A DNA stretch of 64,000 bases, taken from the NCBI RefSeq assembly GCF_036320965.1, contig NC_092281.1, forward strand, positions 13,908,719 to 13,972,718, in the 5' to 3' direction. A program made the position numbers and the translations under genes. This document shows positions 1-11,539 of this stretch, piece by piece (positions within the stretch are counted from its first letter, which is position 1; every line of letters starts with the position of its first letter). Below the pieces are notes generated by a model. That model was given only the letters and a program-made list of their open reading frames with translations. It was not told where the DNA came from and ran no database searches. Source of the DNA: Panulirus ornatus. Taxonomy: Eukaryota; Arthropoda; Malacostraca; Decapoda; Palinuridae.

Positions 1-312
1 TCAAGAGATAATGAAGAAAGTTGAATAATAGTCGTGGATGAGAGAATGCAAGAAACGAAAAACGAACGAAAGACGTTGAATATAAAGAAAAAGGTTGATG
101 AGAGAGACAGACGGGAAAGAAGAAGACATTATTTTTAAAGTAACGAATGTAGGGAATGAGAGGAACAATACGTAAGTTAAGTGGATATTATCCGACTTGT
201 CCAACGGACAACGACATTTGATGAGGCCATCGACAACACGACACGGAAGAGTCAAGTCTCGATTACACGACCTCATAAAGGTAATGGTGCAGGGGGAGGG
301 AGGCGCGGTGAG
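1..312. other. Non-coding purine-rich stretch
   Basis: A/G-rich on the plus strand with many short GAAAG/GAGAGA steps. No splice-bordered coding segment or known repeat is visible. Confidence 0.5.
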
Positions 313-333
313 GGTGGTGGTGGTGGTGGTGGT

Positions 334-372
<39 letters not shown>

Positions 373-387
373 GGGGGGGGGGGGGGA
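313..387. repeat. Compound microsatellite (TGG)n-(TG)n-(G)n
   Basis: Three successive pure arrays: TGG units, then TG units, then a G run. Confidence 0.95.
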
Positions 388-773
388 AGCGGCGTTAGGG
401 AGGCCCTATAGATAGTTCAGTGCGTCCTGGGCAACCACACCCCACCATGGACCCCCCACCCGCCTGGCATGCCTCTACCAGGACCCTCCATGGCATGCCC
501 CTTGCTTAGGAACCCCCCAGCAGCAGCCACGCCCCTGCCAGGACTCACCACGGCAGCCACACCCCTGCCACGGAAGCCCCATCCATCTGATATTGGCCAG
601 TGGTTCATCAGACTGAGCGCCCGCCCGCCCGCCCGACCACGCCCTTACGCTCGTGACACTCCAGCTGGATGACCTGATTCCTGCCGCTGGGTGATGATGG
701 TCGTGTCTGCATCAGCCATTAGGTCAGTTATCAGTCTGGCTGCTCACACCGGCCGGGTTACCGCGCGCCTCAC
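388..773. other. GC-rich stretch with a degenerate CC(A/C)GCC repeat
   Basis: The sequence repeats short GCCACnCCCCTGCCA-type units and is open in several frames because of its base composition. No splice site singles out one frame, so I call no gene here. Confidence 0.4.
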
Positions 774-857
774 CTGAGCGATGACGCAGAGGAACTGCCA
801 AGCGTCACAGAGGGTGTCTCTTGTCAGACCCCGTGTGGATAGAGGACGACGATCACA
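774..857 (-). CDS. Candidate internal exon, unknown protein
   Basis: 28 codons read downward from 857, ending in DTLCDAWQFLCVIAQ, then a consensus donor CAG|GTGAGG at 774/773. The acceptor is only a weak TTTAAG (or TAG nine bases further out). Codons are GC-ended and the phase is 0 at both borders. No family was recognised, and the segment could be a chance frame beside a good donor. Confidence 0.28.
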
Positions 858-1006
858 CTTAAACGCTACGCAGTTGGTCGTGAAGTGTGAAGCGCTTATG
901 AGTGAGTTTCTAAAGCCATTAGCCAAAGCGTTTACGAAGTATTTCATAAATCACCCAGACAATTTTCCCTCCGTAATCACCATGACTGCTGACATGATGA
1001 GTATCT

Positions 1007-1007
<1 letters not shown>

Positions 1008-1092
<85 letters not shown>
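1008..1092. repeat. (GA)n microsatellite
   Basis: About 42 uninterrupted GA units. It is also the 3' tail of the SINE on the minus strand next to it. Confidence 0.98.
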
Positions 1093-1094
<2 letters not shown>

Positions 1095-1262
1095 AGAACT
1101 GAGCTAAATCCCAGACTTAGTAACCCATCCATTTCAACCGTCACTGTTTGAGCCAGCCACGCGCCGCCAAGCCTCTGGTATTGAATAATCACGAGAGAGT
1201 TGGATTCTAACTCACGGCACTGGATTAACAAGGCGATCCTGTTAGCCACTGAGCCATCCTCT
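1093..1262 (-). mobile_element. tRNA-derived SINE (head plus body)
   Basis: Read on the minus strand, a perfect pol III A box TGGCTCAGTGG lies at 1256-1246. About 35 bp further comes a B-box-like GTTAGAATCCA at 1211-1201, the spacing of a tRNA. About 110 bp of unrelated body then runs into (CT)n on that strand. Head, body and simple tail in this order are typical of SINEs. The B box has A where C is expected, so the copy is probably inactive. Confidence 0.6.
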
Positions 1263-1529
1263 GGTGTGCGATCCGACCTCATTACTATACAGGACATGTA
1301 TGTACACTTGGTAGCAATGTCTATTTGTTTGGTGCTGCCCGGATAATCTTGTGATACAGTTACATGAAAATAATGTTTTCTTTTTTTTTTTTTTTACTAT
1401 CTCTCTTCCATTCTGTATTCATTACCAGCATACATCAAAGAAAAATGTATGTTAGACAAGCGTCAACTATCGTGACTACTGCCAGGGTCATTAAGATCGC
1501 CAACAACATCAAGTGATAAACGAGATACC

Positions 1530-1536
<7 letters not shown>

Positions 1537-1620
<84 letters not shown>
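1537..1620. repeat. (GA)n microsatellite
   Basis: About 40 uninterrupted GA units after a short CA run. Confidence 0.98.
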
Positions 1621-1621
<1 letters not shown>

Positions 1622-1893
1622 AAACTTAATCACTTTCTTCTTACTGCATACGTGGTCCTCACTCCACCTTAATGGATCTCGAACATTCCATATGGTTGGT
1701 TAGTCATCTGGGCTTTAAGCCTCTCAACCCCCCCAGGTCGTTAAGGCCAAGATATCTCCCCCACACGAACGATCTTCAACACCTTTTAGAGTGAAAGATA
1801 CTTCCAAGATCATAAACACTCTCACCATCCCTTGTGGTCCATCCATTTAATATACAATAATGAATAAACTCAAACCTATAAGTACATTCATTT

Positions 1894-1894
<1 letters not shown>

Positions 1895-1985
<91 letters not shown>
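1895..1985. repeat. (TA)n microsatellite
   Basis: About 45 uninterrupted TA units. Confidence 0.98.
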
Positions 1986-1987
<2 letters not shown>

Positions 1988-2510
1988 TTACTCTTTCTTT
2001 CAGTCAATATTTTCTTTAGTACCCCCACCATGTAACACAAAGCATGAAGTAGCTCAAGAAAACGGGTTCTTGGACGCTCTAGAGAAAACGGGTAGCGCTG
2101 TCAGATCAGAGAGAACGAAACTTTTACAGCGGTAACCCTAGAAAATTGATACAAGCCGAGGTGTTCTTATAAGCTGAATATCTATCACAATTCTTACCTA
2201 TGTAACACACAAGAAAGCACAATTCCTCAGGTATACGTAAACAGCCTTCAAGCGAACTTGATTATTCTCTATGATCTATATACTACGGTTACCGCTATCA
2301 AATGAACTGCACTACATACAGTCCACAAACTATTGGAGTCAATCAAAACATGATGAAGGGAAAAAGACTTCACTCATATGGTGTTGCCAAGCCTCCCGAA
2401 TCCCCTAAATACGTTATGCAGATGAAGAATCATGGAAACTGAGGAAGGGATCATACCACTGCAAGCCGCAGACACAGATCTGACAGTCAGGGGTAAGTAC
2501 AGAAGTAGAA
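1986..2510. other. No gene seen
   Basis: AT-balanced unique sequence between two TA arrays. Only chance-length frames, and no convincing splice-site pair. Confidence 0.45.
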
Positions 2511-2613
<103 letters not shown>

Positions 2614-2709
2614 CACAATTCTAACAAAGCTGCCTCTTGACTCGTCGCCATCAGCTGCAGTTCTCCTTAACGAGAGACCGTCTAGTATGTAGCGTGTCAC
2701 TAGGGTGAC

Positions 2710-2734
2710 AGTGTGACCAGCTCCTGGTCACACT
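2710..2734. repeat. Perfect 11-bp hairpin
   Basis: AGTGTGACCAG, a 3-nt loop CTC, then its exact reverse complement CTGGTCACACT. No coding context is visible. Confidence 0.85.
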
Positions 2735-2924
2735 AAGACCACCAGCATCCTATCAGGTGTGACCCAGTATGTAACGACGCCGATCAGTCACGCTACACCA
2801 TGTCTCGTTAACACGCCCTGAGGTCGAGAGAGACATTCTTGTCAACTCCGACCTTTCATGACCCTCGGACTGACCCTTACTGGGCAGGTTTCTCAAGGTC
2901 AGTGATGAAGGACAGTACCGTCGT

Positions 2925-3495
2925 GCTCAGTGGTCGGACTAGTCGTGGTTCAGGATCATACCGATATAGAGTGTCGTACTGTCGAGGTCAAGGCTCATGC
3001 TGTTGAGGTCTAAGGTCGTCGTCCTCTTACGTTCAAAAAGGTCGTACGTCCGCGTTTAAGGATTGTGCAAAGTGCTCAAGGATCGCACCGACGTCTCGAG
3101 GGTGGCACCTTCGTCCTTAAGGGTCGTACCGTCGTGGTCAAGGATCGTTACCGTCGTGGTCAAGGATCGTTACCGTCGTGGTCAAGGATCGTTACTGTCG
3201 TGGTCAAGGGTCGTTCCTGTCGTGGTCAAGGGTCGTTATCGTCGTGGTCAAGGATCGTACCGCCGTGGTCAAGGGTCGTTACTGTCGTGGTCAAGGGTCG
3301 TTATCGTCGTGGTCAAGGATCGTATCGTCGTGGTCAAGGGATCGTTACCGTCGTGGTCAAGGATCGTTACCGTCGTGGTCAAGGATCGTACCGTCGTGGT
3401 CAAGGATCGTTACCGTCGTGGTCAAGGATCGTTACCGTCGTGGTCAAGGGTCGTATCGTCGTGGTCAAGGGTCGTACCGTCGTGGTCAAGGCGTT
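2925..3495 (+). repeat. Minisatellite of the dispersed GTCGTACCGTCG family
   Basis: From about 3115 this is a tidy array of 19-22 bp units, GTCGTGGTCAAGGATCGTTACC and variants. From about 2925 to 3115 the units are degenerate. Variable unit length keeps long frames open in all plus frames; their Arg/Gly/Ser/Trp repeat peptides are by-products. The same word recurs at many other places in the window. Confidence 0.93.
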
Positions 3496-3796
3496 AGTGT
3501 TGGCCTTACACCCGGGAGGTTATGGCTGTCAAGGACGACAGGTGGTTACAAGGCCATATTACACCTTAATCTGCACGACTTCCGTCGCGTCCTCCGCCAA
3601 CCATATCATGTTACAGGACTGACAACCCTAACACTATCGCATCGCTTTTATTCACGTATGACAAACCCGTCTAACCTGCAGCTCACACACAGCCACTCAT
3701 GTTACATGTGGTCAGAACATCTCTAGAAAAAAAAGAAGAAAAAGGTGTATCTAGAATCCGGATTGAGAGATTCGACTTCATCATGTTACATGAGGA

Positions 3797-4229
3797 GGAG
3801 AATAAATGAGCGTACATGTAGAGTGTCGGGAGATGCATCGACCTGTTGAGGGCGAATAAATGAGCATACATGTAGAGTGTCGGGAGGTGCATCGACCTGT
3901 TGAGGGCGAATAAATGAGCGTACATGTAGAGAATCGGGAGATGCACCGACCCGTTGAGGGCGAATAAATGAGCGTACATGTAGAGTGTCGGGAGATGCAC
4001 TGACCTGTTCAGGGCGAATAAATGAGCGTACATGTAGAGTGTCGGGAGATGCATCGACCTGTTGAGGGCGAGTAAATGAGCGTACATGTAGAGTGTCGGG
4101 AGGTGCATCGACCTGTTGAGGGCGAATAAATGAGCGTACATGTAGAGTGTCGGGAGATGCATCGACCTGTTGAGGGCGAATAAATGAGCGTACATGTAGA
4201 GAATCGGGAGATGCACCGACCTGTCGAGG

Positions 4230-4230
<1 letters not shown>
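3797..4230 (+). repeat. 54-bp minisatellite, 8 units
   Basis: Unit core GCGTACATGTAGAGTGTCGG, repeating at 3809, 3863, 3917, 3971, 4025, 4079, 4133 and 4187. The period is exactly 54 (18 codons), so minus-strand frames stay open and look like a repeat protein. No start or splice context supports real coding. Confidence 0.95.
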
Positions 4231-4296
<66 letters not shown>

Positions 4297-4394
4297 GTGT
4301 TTGTTTGTTTGTTTGTTTGTTTGTGTGTGTGTGCGTGTGTGTGTGGTGTGTGTGTGTGTTTGTTTGTGTGTGTGTGTGTGGGGGGGGGGGGGGG
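4231..4394. repeat. Compound microsatellite (TG)n-(TTTG)n-(TG)n-(G)n
   Basis: A long GT array, about five TTTG units, a second GT array, and a G run, directly abutting the 54-bp minisatellite. Confidence 0.97.
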
Positions 4395-6086
4395 ATCTCT
4401 TGACCAACACTGTACCTTTCCACACTGCCGACCACAACAAACCCCTGGCTCCACCGACGGAATGGTGAAGCCGTTGACAGTGTAACCACACCGACGTTGC
4501 ACACAGCTCTCTTTTGTGTTCAAGATGCAATATTGTGGACATAGTCTCGAAGATCCTGGTTAGAGATAGATGGGTTAGTAGAGAGTATCCACACACACAC
4601 ACACCCACACACATACACTCGTTCTGTTACCATCTTCCCTCCCGCAGCGAGAATCATCGACTGGAGGGGGGGGAAATGATGTGACTGAAGATCATCACGA
4701 ACTTTTATGGTTTCTCGTCTCATTACTCAATATTGAGGACTACTTTGGTGGCTGGGCATTATGGGTATGTCACTGTGACCCTGAGCACGCTCGACAGCAT
4801 TAAGGTCTGACGTAAAACTAACTTTCACGGGTCATCTTAGAAAAAAATCATCTGTGAGGCAATTATTGTGAGGACGTAGGTCGAGGAGAGGAGAGAGGAG
4901 GAGGAGGTATAGCCAAAAGCAGGACAGCACACCGTAACAGAAGGAAGCCACACACACACACACACACACACACACAGTCGTGTTCCACACATCACCTATG
5001 ATTACAATCATCCCATAAACGTACTGGTTCTTTGACGCCTTGCAACATATCTACGTATTTTCAGTGGCATCAGGACATACTTTGGAATGTCTCGATCACA
5101 TGGCATCTACCGGTCTGTGTATTTCATGTATCTATACGTAAACAATATATCATAAATCACTCTGAACCAAATAAGATATATCTTGTTAACAAAATTCGTG
5201 CGAAACTTTAAAGTTTTTGTCTTATCAAAAAATAAAAAAATGCACGAAAGAAAAGCTTCACCCCATTCAGACGACACATGAGTGTTACATACCCCATTAC
5301 GTGGAATCTACAACTCAAGCGTTCATAAAACTTTTCCCCACACGTCCATGAAACATCCTGGACGACGCGTGGGAAGCACGAATGTGTCTCCTGAGGGAGG
5401 CGTCAGGCACGGGAGGGAGGACCTGTAACCTGCCCACCTCAAGGCCACCGGAGACACGCCCTGCCCTCTCAGCCCGACCACGCCTCCTGCCTCTCCCGCT
5501 CAAGGCCTGGCTCCTGTCCCTCGTCCTCCATGTAGCAAGTACAAAGATGTTAGGTGGCACTTTTGATGTCAATTATGTTTAAGGTGAACTGTACCCAAGT
5601 CGACCTGACCTCCATCATTTGGCGAAGTGTCAGGTCAAGGCGTGAGGAAACTGACTGACGCCGCTGGGGACGTCTCGTCCAGCTCCAGCTGTGGAAATGG
5701 TTGACGATTTTTTTTTCGACGCTTTACGAAGGAAGGGCGTCGCTTGGTCCAGCCTTCGGTGACCTCGCACCAGCCTCCCTTATCTCCACTAGGATCAACC
5801 TCACATCTCAGGTCCTCCACATACGTAACACCAGCCACCATAGATACACAAGCTCCCGTAACAACCAATTTCTACCCATTCTCATGATCTATCATCGTGA
5901 CCCACTAAACTGGGGACAATTTTTGTTCTATAATGAATATACACATTTTCCAGGTCGTTTTCTCTTGGATTCATAGATTCTATTTTTTCTTTTCTATCTC
6001 TGTAAGGTCTTGCCCCCTCCCCCCCCCCTCCTCCCACCCCACTATTGTGTGTGTGGCCTTCACGCTCCCGTTCGTCTTCGTCTCAG
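4395..6086. other. Intergenic or intronic sequence with two AC arrays
   Basis: Contains (AC)n at 4592-4611 and 4949-4976. A GC-rich patch at about 5370-5540 is open on both strands; minus-strand reading meets a possible donor after GGGCAG (GTTACA). Because both strands are open I do not call an exon. Confidence 0.4.
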
Positions 6087-6297
6087 AAACTCCAACCCTT
6101 CATATACCATTGTTGTGGTACGTGTCGAGCTGAGCTACTCCCACGACCAGGACTCCTCCGCCTGGAGGGCGGGTGGGTGGCTCCACGCCCGACGCTCTTA
6201 CATTCTGACCGAGACCTACTGCTTGCAGCAGCCAGGGGAGGGAGGAAACCCTTCCACTTATTTGAATGGCAGCACACGGGAGTGGCCCGGGGCATAG
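6087..6297 (+). CDS. Candidate terminal exon, unknown protein
   Basis: The acceptor CCCGTTCGTCTTCGTCTCAG ends at 6086 with a good pyrimidine tract. In the frame starting at 6088 there are 69 codons and a stop at 6295-6297, including VVVRVELSYSHDQDSSAW. A second frame is also open and would leave through GGCATAG|GTTAAC, ending with 1 nt, which fits the phase wanted by the exon at 9488. The true frame cannot be decided by eye. No family recognised. Confidence 0.33.
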
Positions 6298-6484
6298 GTT
6301 AACGTTTCTGTCACCACCACCACCCCCTGACCTCCACTGGTGACTGTGTCGACGAAACACCGTCGTCCAGGAAGGTCAGGTCTCTACCTGACGTGTATTC
6401 AACACGTACGGAGGAACACATCGAGTTACTGAAATCGGCGGTGCACGACGGAAAGGACCACAAAATTCCTCAGTACAGTTACAA

Positions 6485-6612
6485 TGTACCAGAGAGAGAC
6501 GTTTTGGATGAGGTTTGCGTTGTACCAAAGAGAGAGGCCTCGGATGAGGCTTGGGTTGTAACAGAGAGAGATGCTTGGGATGAGGGATTGGGTTTGTACC
6601 AGACAGAGAGGC
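6485..6612 (+). repeat. 36-bp minisatellite, about 3.5 units
   Basis: Units begin GTACCAGAGAGAGA or variants at 6485, 6521 and 6557. The period of 36 keeps a 12-residue repeat open on the plus strand. Confidence 0.85.
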
Positions 6613-7514
6613 CTGGGATTACAACACCGAACACATCGCACTTCAGCCATCAGATCTTAACGTAACTTTGACATCAGCCCGTCTGAAGATTCTGACACGA
6701 AGTATGATGTGGTCATCATACTATCCGTTCACTTTCTACCTCCCAGCGCCCAAGAGGATGACAAAACTATCATGCTTCCTTCCTCCCCAAAAACCATGAG
6801 GATGACAGGATCATCATACTTTCCACCCACAAGCCTGGATGATGATAGGTAATGTAACTAAGAATGATAATGACTTACCACACAGAGTCCTCAGAGAAGT
6901 CTGGCCTCCAAGACGGATCCTTCACACATACCTGCAGGACAACAGAGGAATTTGTATAAATATGTTGATCCTATTATAACATAAGAGAATCACAAGCTTC
7001 ATCTAAACCTTTAAGCACGACGATACGACCTTTAAGCACGACGGCACGACCCATAAGCACAGCAGTACGACCCTTAGCAAGACTGCTTTACATTTGACCT
7101 GCGACCCTTAACAGTCCAGTCAAAGGTTACAACACCATAGCCAAGAGTCGCAACGTCTTACTAATAGTCGTATGCCTGTGCACGAAGAGTCGTACCGCCT
7201 TTATACAAGAAAGTTCATAAAATGATCAATTTAATGAACTGAACCAAGAGTAGTTTCATCAACCTTTCAGGAAATTCATTGCCTCATGGCATTCTACCTG
7301 TCCCAACCAACTCTTCATGATTCACTATTATATTTACTAATTCTTAAGTGTCGTTGCAGGTAGTAATGTACAGACTGGGCCACCGGGCATCACGTGAGTA
7401 AAACCCAAATTATTAACTCCTTGAACACGGCGGTACGAAACCCCTGGGAAGCGTGGCCATGCCTGTGACATGAGCCTGAAGGATCAGGTCAAACACCACA
7501 CATTCATATCGAAG
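6613..7514. other. No gene seen; holds a reverse copy of the dispersed motif
   Basis: Mostly unique sequence. At about 7018-7085 and 7420-7440 are reverse-orientation copies of the GGGTCGTACCGTCGTG word (CACGACGGCACGACCC and similar). Confidence 0.5.
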
Positions 7515-7600
7515 GGTCGTACCACCGTGCTCAAGGGTCGTACCGTCGTGCCCAAGGGTCGTACCGTCGTCCACAGGGAATCGTACCTTCATTCTAAGGA
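7515..7600 (+). repeat. Dispersed GTCGTACCGTCG motif, short array
   Basis: Four to five units of GGGTCGTACCGTCGTGCTCAA, less decayed than the longer array at 3 kb. Confidence 0.85.
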
Positions 7601-7847
7601 GCGTACGATGAAATGCTTAAAGTTTTTTCAAAAAATCTAAGCTGAAGTCACCTCAGAAACAACCTAGGTCACCGGGTTGATCTTAGTATATATACATTCA
7701 ACATCAGGTAAGCTTAATAAACTTCATTCAATGTCACTTCAGCAACTTCAGCTTCCGAGTTTCGTGAGACTTCAGACACACCAGGTGCTTCAGCTTGAGC
7801 CACTGCATGAACTTCATACTTATAACACTAGAACTAATACAAATATT

Positions 7848-8002
<155 letters not shown>

Positions 8003-8059
8003 CTGTGTACGACAGCTGTGTTCTGGTGGAAACGCTGGAACGCTGGGGTAACGCCAAAA

Positions 8060-8544
8060 AAAAAATATATATATATATATATAAGTTACGACGCACCTAC
8101 CATGATTACGCGTCTTAAATTCTCATCCAGTCCCTCATCATCATGTCTTCTTAATCTCACTAAACTATCTCCACTATTTTACTTCCTTCTACCCACTTTA
8201 AACGTCCATTCTTATTTTCGATGTCCTCTCCAGACACTTCATTCATTTTTACCCATCATAAACATTGGCAACGTCTTTTAAACTCAATGTCTTTCTTTCG
8301 TTCTGTCTCACTGCTTCCCTGAACTTCCAGAGTCAGAGGAAGTGAGATAATGATTGCCATCTAGCAGGAATTCACACGTTCAACAGCACAGACTTTTCAT
8401 ATTGTCAAAGTCTCCCCTGCAATTCCACTCTCCTCCCCACCACAAGCCCTCGACCCGTTTTCTGTAGTTTCACAGAAAACTTATATCAAGATGTACTTTA
8501 CTATGCAACATGAGACGCCCTGGCTTGACTATACAATGGAAATC
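8060..8544. other. No gene seen
   Basis: Starts with a short A run and (TA)n, then C/T-rich unique sequence. Frames are of chance length with no paired splice sites. Confidence 0.45.
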
Positions 8545-8935
8545 TTTCTTCCCGTAAACCCATGAAAACTTAAGAGAAACGTTTCTTCCCGTAAACCCAT
8601 GAAAACTTGATAAAAACGTTTCTTCCCGTAAAACCATGAAAACTTGATAGAAACGTTTCTTCCCGTAAACCCATGAAAACTTGATAAAAACGTTTCTTCC
8701 CGTAAAACCATGAAAACTTGATAGAAACGTTTCTTCCCGTAAACCCATTATAACTTGATAGAAACGTTTCTTCTCGTAAACAAAGGAAAACTTGATAGAA
8801 ACGTTTCTTCCCGTAAACCCATGAAAACTTGATAGAAACGTTTCTTCCCGTAAACACATGACACCTTAACAGAAACGTTTCTTCTCGTAAACCCATGAAA
8901 ACTTGATAGAAACGTTTCTTCTCGTAAACACAAGA
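8545..8935 (-). repeat. 37-bp minisatellite, about 10.5 units
   Basis: Unit core CTTCCCGTAAACCCATGAAA, with CCCG at 8551, 8588 and 8625 and so on (period 37). The period is not a multiple of 3, so all three minus frames are open in rotation, which explains the overlapping repeat-peptide frames. Confidence 0.95.
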
Positions 8936-9188
8936 AAAAACTTTTACCCACAGCTACCGTCGTTGAAGGTATAACTACAACTGTAAGCATTTCTTTAGAC
9001 ACAATTAACTGGCCTCACAACACCCAGGAGAGCTTGCCAGCACTCCACGCCATCTAATGAAATTTGCCTCGGGGTACACTGACTTACTGTCTTCAGAGAG
9101 AAAAAATATCTAATATTCACCATGTAATAGTCATCTCATTCTCTATGAACGAAGTTACTACACCACTTGTTCCATGCTGAACTCTCTC

Positions 9189-9521
9189 AACTGTACATTT
9201 GCCTTCCATCTATTTTCAATATCAACTTCTTGAATTAATCATCTACTGTGCTGTAGTTCTTATTTCTTAAGATACTTGACGTGAATGACATATACTGAAG
9301 TCTTGTAACTCTTGTATTTTTGTTCGTGCAGCTTTGAGGAAGCTAACTGTACATTTGCCTTCCATCTGTCTTCAATATCAACTTCTTGAATTAATCATCT
9401 ACTGTGCTGTAGTTCTTATTTCTTACGATACTTGACGTGAATGACATATACTGAAGTCTTGTAACTCTTGTACTTTTGTTCCTGCAGGTTTGACGAAGCT
9501 GCCATTGCTCAAGCTGTGTCT
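9189..9521 (+). repeat. 166-bp direct tandem duplication
   Basis: Two nearly identical copies, 9189-9354 and 9355-9521. Each contains AACTGTACATTTGCCTTCCA at its start and a TTTTGTTC(G/C)TGCAG splice-acceptor-like end. The second copy ends inside the exon that starts at 9488. Confidence 0.93.
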
Positions 9522-9597
9522 GTCATCTTACGTCCCACTTCATGGCACTGTATCTACCTACATCCTATACAAGACTGTGGCGACGTCTCTCAACAAG
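9488..9597 (+). CDS. Candidate internal exon with GC donor, unknown protein
   Basis: Acceptor TACTTTTGTTCCTGCAG ends at 9487; after 2 nt there are 36 codons (LPLLKLCLSSYVPLHGTVST is included), then AAG|GCAAGC. This matches the known non-canonical GC-AG donor class, where AAG|GCAAG is the usual form. It ends in phase 0, which fits the exon at 9929. Hydrophobic and Tyr-rich content suggests a folded or membrane-adjacent segment. Family not recognised. Confidence 0.45.
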
Positions 9598-9928
9598 GCA
9601 AGCACCGATAATATATAATTACATAAATAATATGATAATTACAATTATCATAATTACAGTAATTATAGCTAAGCTTAGTCGGGACTGGCTACATTAATAT
9701 CTATGGCAACTTAAAAATCTTAAGTAACCATTTCATGTTTTATATATCTTTTTTGTTTGTTTGTTTTTGTTTACCGACACAAACGACTCCAAAACACACT
9801 TAAGGGTCTACGTATTCAAATCCAATGTCATTGCTTTGTACAACTGACCTGTTTAATATTAGCATTTTCTTGTCTCTCTTGTAAAATAAGAAAAAGGCCT
9901 TTCTTTTCTTTTCTTTCCAACACTGCAG

Positions 9929-9995
9929 AGTGGTGGTCGGTGGGCCAACACCCAACCATTCATCGCAGTGAGGAGCGAGTGTCGCTGGTCACTGG
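9929..9995 (+). CDS. Candidate internal exon, unknown protein
   Basis: A long pyrimidine tract and CACTGCAG end at 9928. 22 codons follow in phase 0 (SGGRWANTQPFIAVRSECRW) plus 1 nt, then G|GTGAGA. The start phase matches the end of the exon at 9488-9597, and the single trailing G fits the CT that opens the exon at 10768 (Ala). The cysteine and two tryptophans suggest an extracellular region, but no family was recognised. Confidence 0.45.
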
Positions 9996-10585
9996 GTGAG
10001 ACGCTGCTACACTCTCCTCCCGCCTCCTCACCTAACCTTGGCCAGGTCGGGGCAGCATCAGGTGACAGTCTCCCTATACAGCGGGGTGGTGGATGAATGA
10101 CTCACCGGCGGCCGTCCCTGGGCCCATGTTCAAGCTCGCGACCGTCTGTCGCCCAGGATGGAGGGCCTGCCTACTTAGCAGCATAACACAACAGCAGTGT
10201 GGTGAGCCGAGTCAATCCTTGTGACACACATAGGATGATACAACTACCACGGCTACTACCATGGTCCTCACGCTCGATAACCTAGTCATGAACAAGGCCA
10301 CGTAAACTGCTTTTCACCTCCGCCAAACATATCTATTCCTGCGCTCGTAGTCTCTGTCTCCTTTCCGACTTCGTCCCTCTCTTCTAGTCTTCTAGTGTCA
10401 TGGGAGTGTACAGTCGTTCCTGAATCATTATACTGAGTACAATGCTCCATTATGATGTATCACTTCGCAGGGGAAAAGCTAAGGTTGGTGAGGTAAGGTA
10501 GAGTGGAGGAACAGAGGACACTTGTACGGTATTCCTCTACTGAATATGTAACTCTTAAGCATTATTCATATACTCCTGGTCTACT

Positions 10586-10587
<2 letters not shown>
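9996..10587. other. Intron between two exon candidates
   Basis: Unique sequence with no second coding segment. It ends at a GT array. Confidence 0.4.
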
Positions 10588-10629
<42 letters not shown>

Positions 10630-10677
10630 CAACGGGGTGTGTGTTTGGGGCAGAGTTAGTTAGGTGAATCACTGGTG

Positions 10678-10713
<36 letters not shown>
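10588..10713. repeat. Two (GT)n arrays
   Basis: 10588-10627 and 10680-10713, separated by about 50 bp of unique sequence. Confidence 0.97.
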
Positions 10714-10715
<2 letters not shown>

Positions 10716-10767
10716 CTGCTGGATGAGTGGTGATCTCCTGCCATTCATCGGTCTCGTGTCCCGGCAG

Positions 10768-10917
10768 CTGGTGATGGGGTGGGTGCACCCCGGCAGCCAG
10801 ACCTCCACCACCAGAAAACCTGTCCACTGCTGACCAAGCCACGGGTTGGGTCGCTGGTCACATGGTACTCGGGTCGTAACTGGGTCATGGACGACCTTGA
10901 TCACCACATGTCCACAG
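10768..10917 (+). CDS. Candidate internal exon, unknown protein
   Basis: Acceptor GTCTCGTGTCCCGGCAG ends at 10767. The 150-nt exon enters with 2 nt and leaves with 1 nt at CACAG|GTACTC (symmetric phase 1-1). It reads, in part, KPRVGSLVTWYSGRNWVMDD. Phase joins correctly to 9929-9995. The next exon must start with 2 nt; 11540-11649 would fit, whereas 12267-12434 would not. Aromatic-rich, probably a folded ectodomain; family unknown. Confidence 0.45.
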
Positions 10918-11539
10918 GTACTCACACAATCGTCTCGCCCCTTTATCACCGGGTTAGATCAAGCTGTATGTGACGTAGTGCTTTATAATATCCTACCAAA
11001 CCTTAGGTCACATCTAACGTAACTGAAGGTAGAGTTCATTACGTCACCCTCACCTGGTCATCTGTAGTACAGACCAGTATTATGTGGCAGTTCATGGACT
11101 GATTGGTTCATTCACGAGGTCAGTTGCTAGAGCAAGCAGAAAGATCACACAAAATGTCTAATAATCACAAATTTCGTCACGTTCTCTGGAAAATGAATAT
11201 GGCGCTGCGTAAATTCGTTGTTACATTATCAAACTTCAGCGAGTAATCAAGACAGAAATATTCCTCAAGTTCTAAAACTGGTCTTAAATGGCCTCCCCCG
11301 CGTCCAGTTCTGCCGTCGAAAAGTTGAAAAGATAAAACAACGCGAGGAAGACTTAGACTTTTAAGTGGTAACAGTAAATCCTAAAACTCTTGGAAAAAAA
11401 AAAGAATTAGATAAGTAACCAGTAACATGTAATCGCCTCAGGGAGAATTATTCCATAATTCCCAGGTTCGGGAGAGAAGTAAAAGTCGCCAACGAAGTGC
11501 AGCTCCCACGATATAACGTCATTACCACTTCAATTACAG
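10918..11539. other. Probable intron
   Basis: A/T-leaning unique sequence without a paired acceptor and donor. Confidence 0.4.

Noticed and set aside
3063..3726. Overlapping plus frames of 144-185 codons with Arg/Gly/Ser/Trp repeats
   Set aside because: They are produced by the 19-22-bp minisatellite; all three frames are open and there is no start or splice context.
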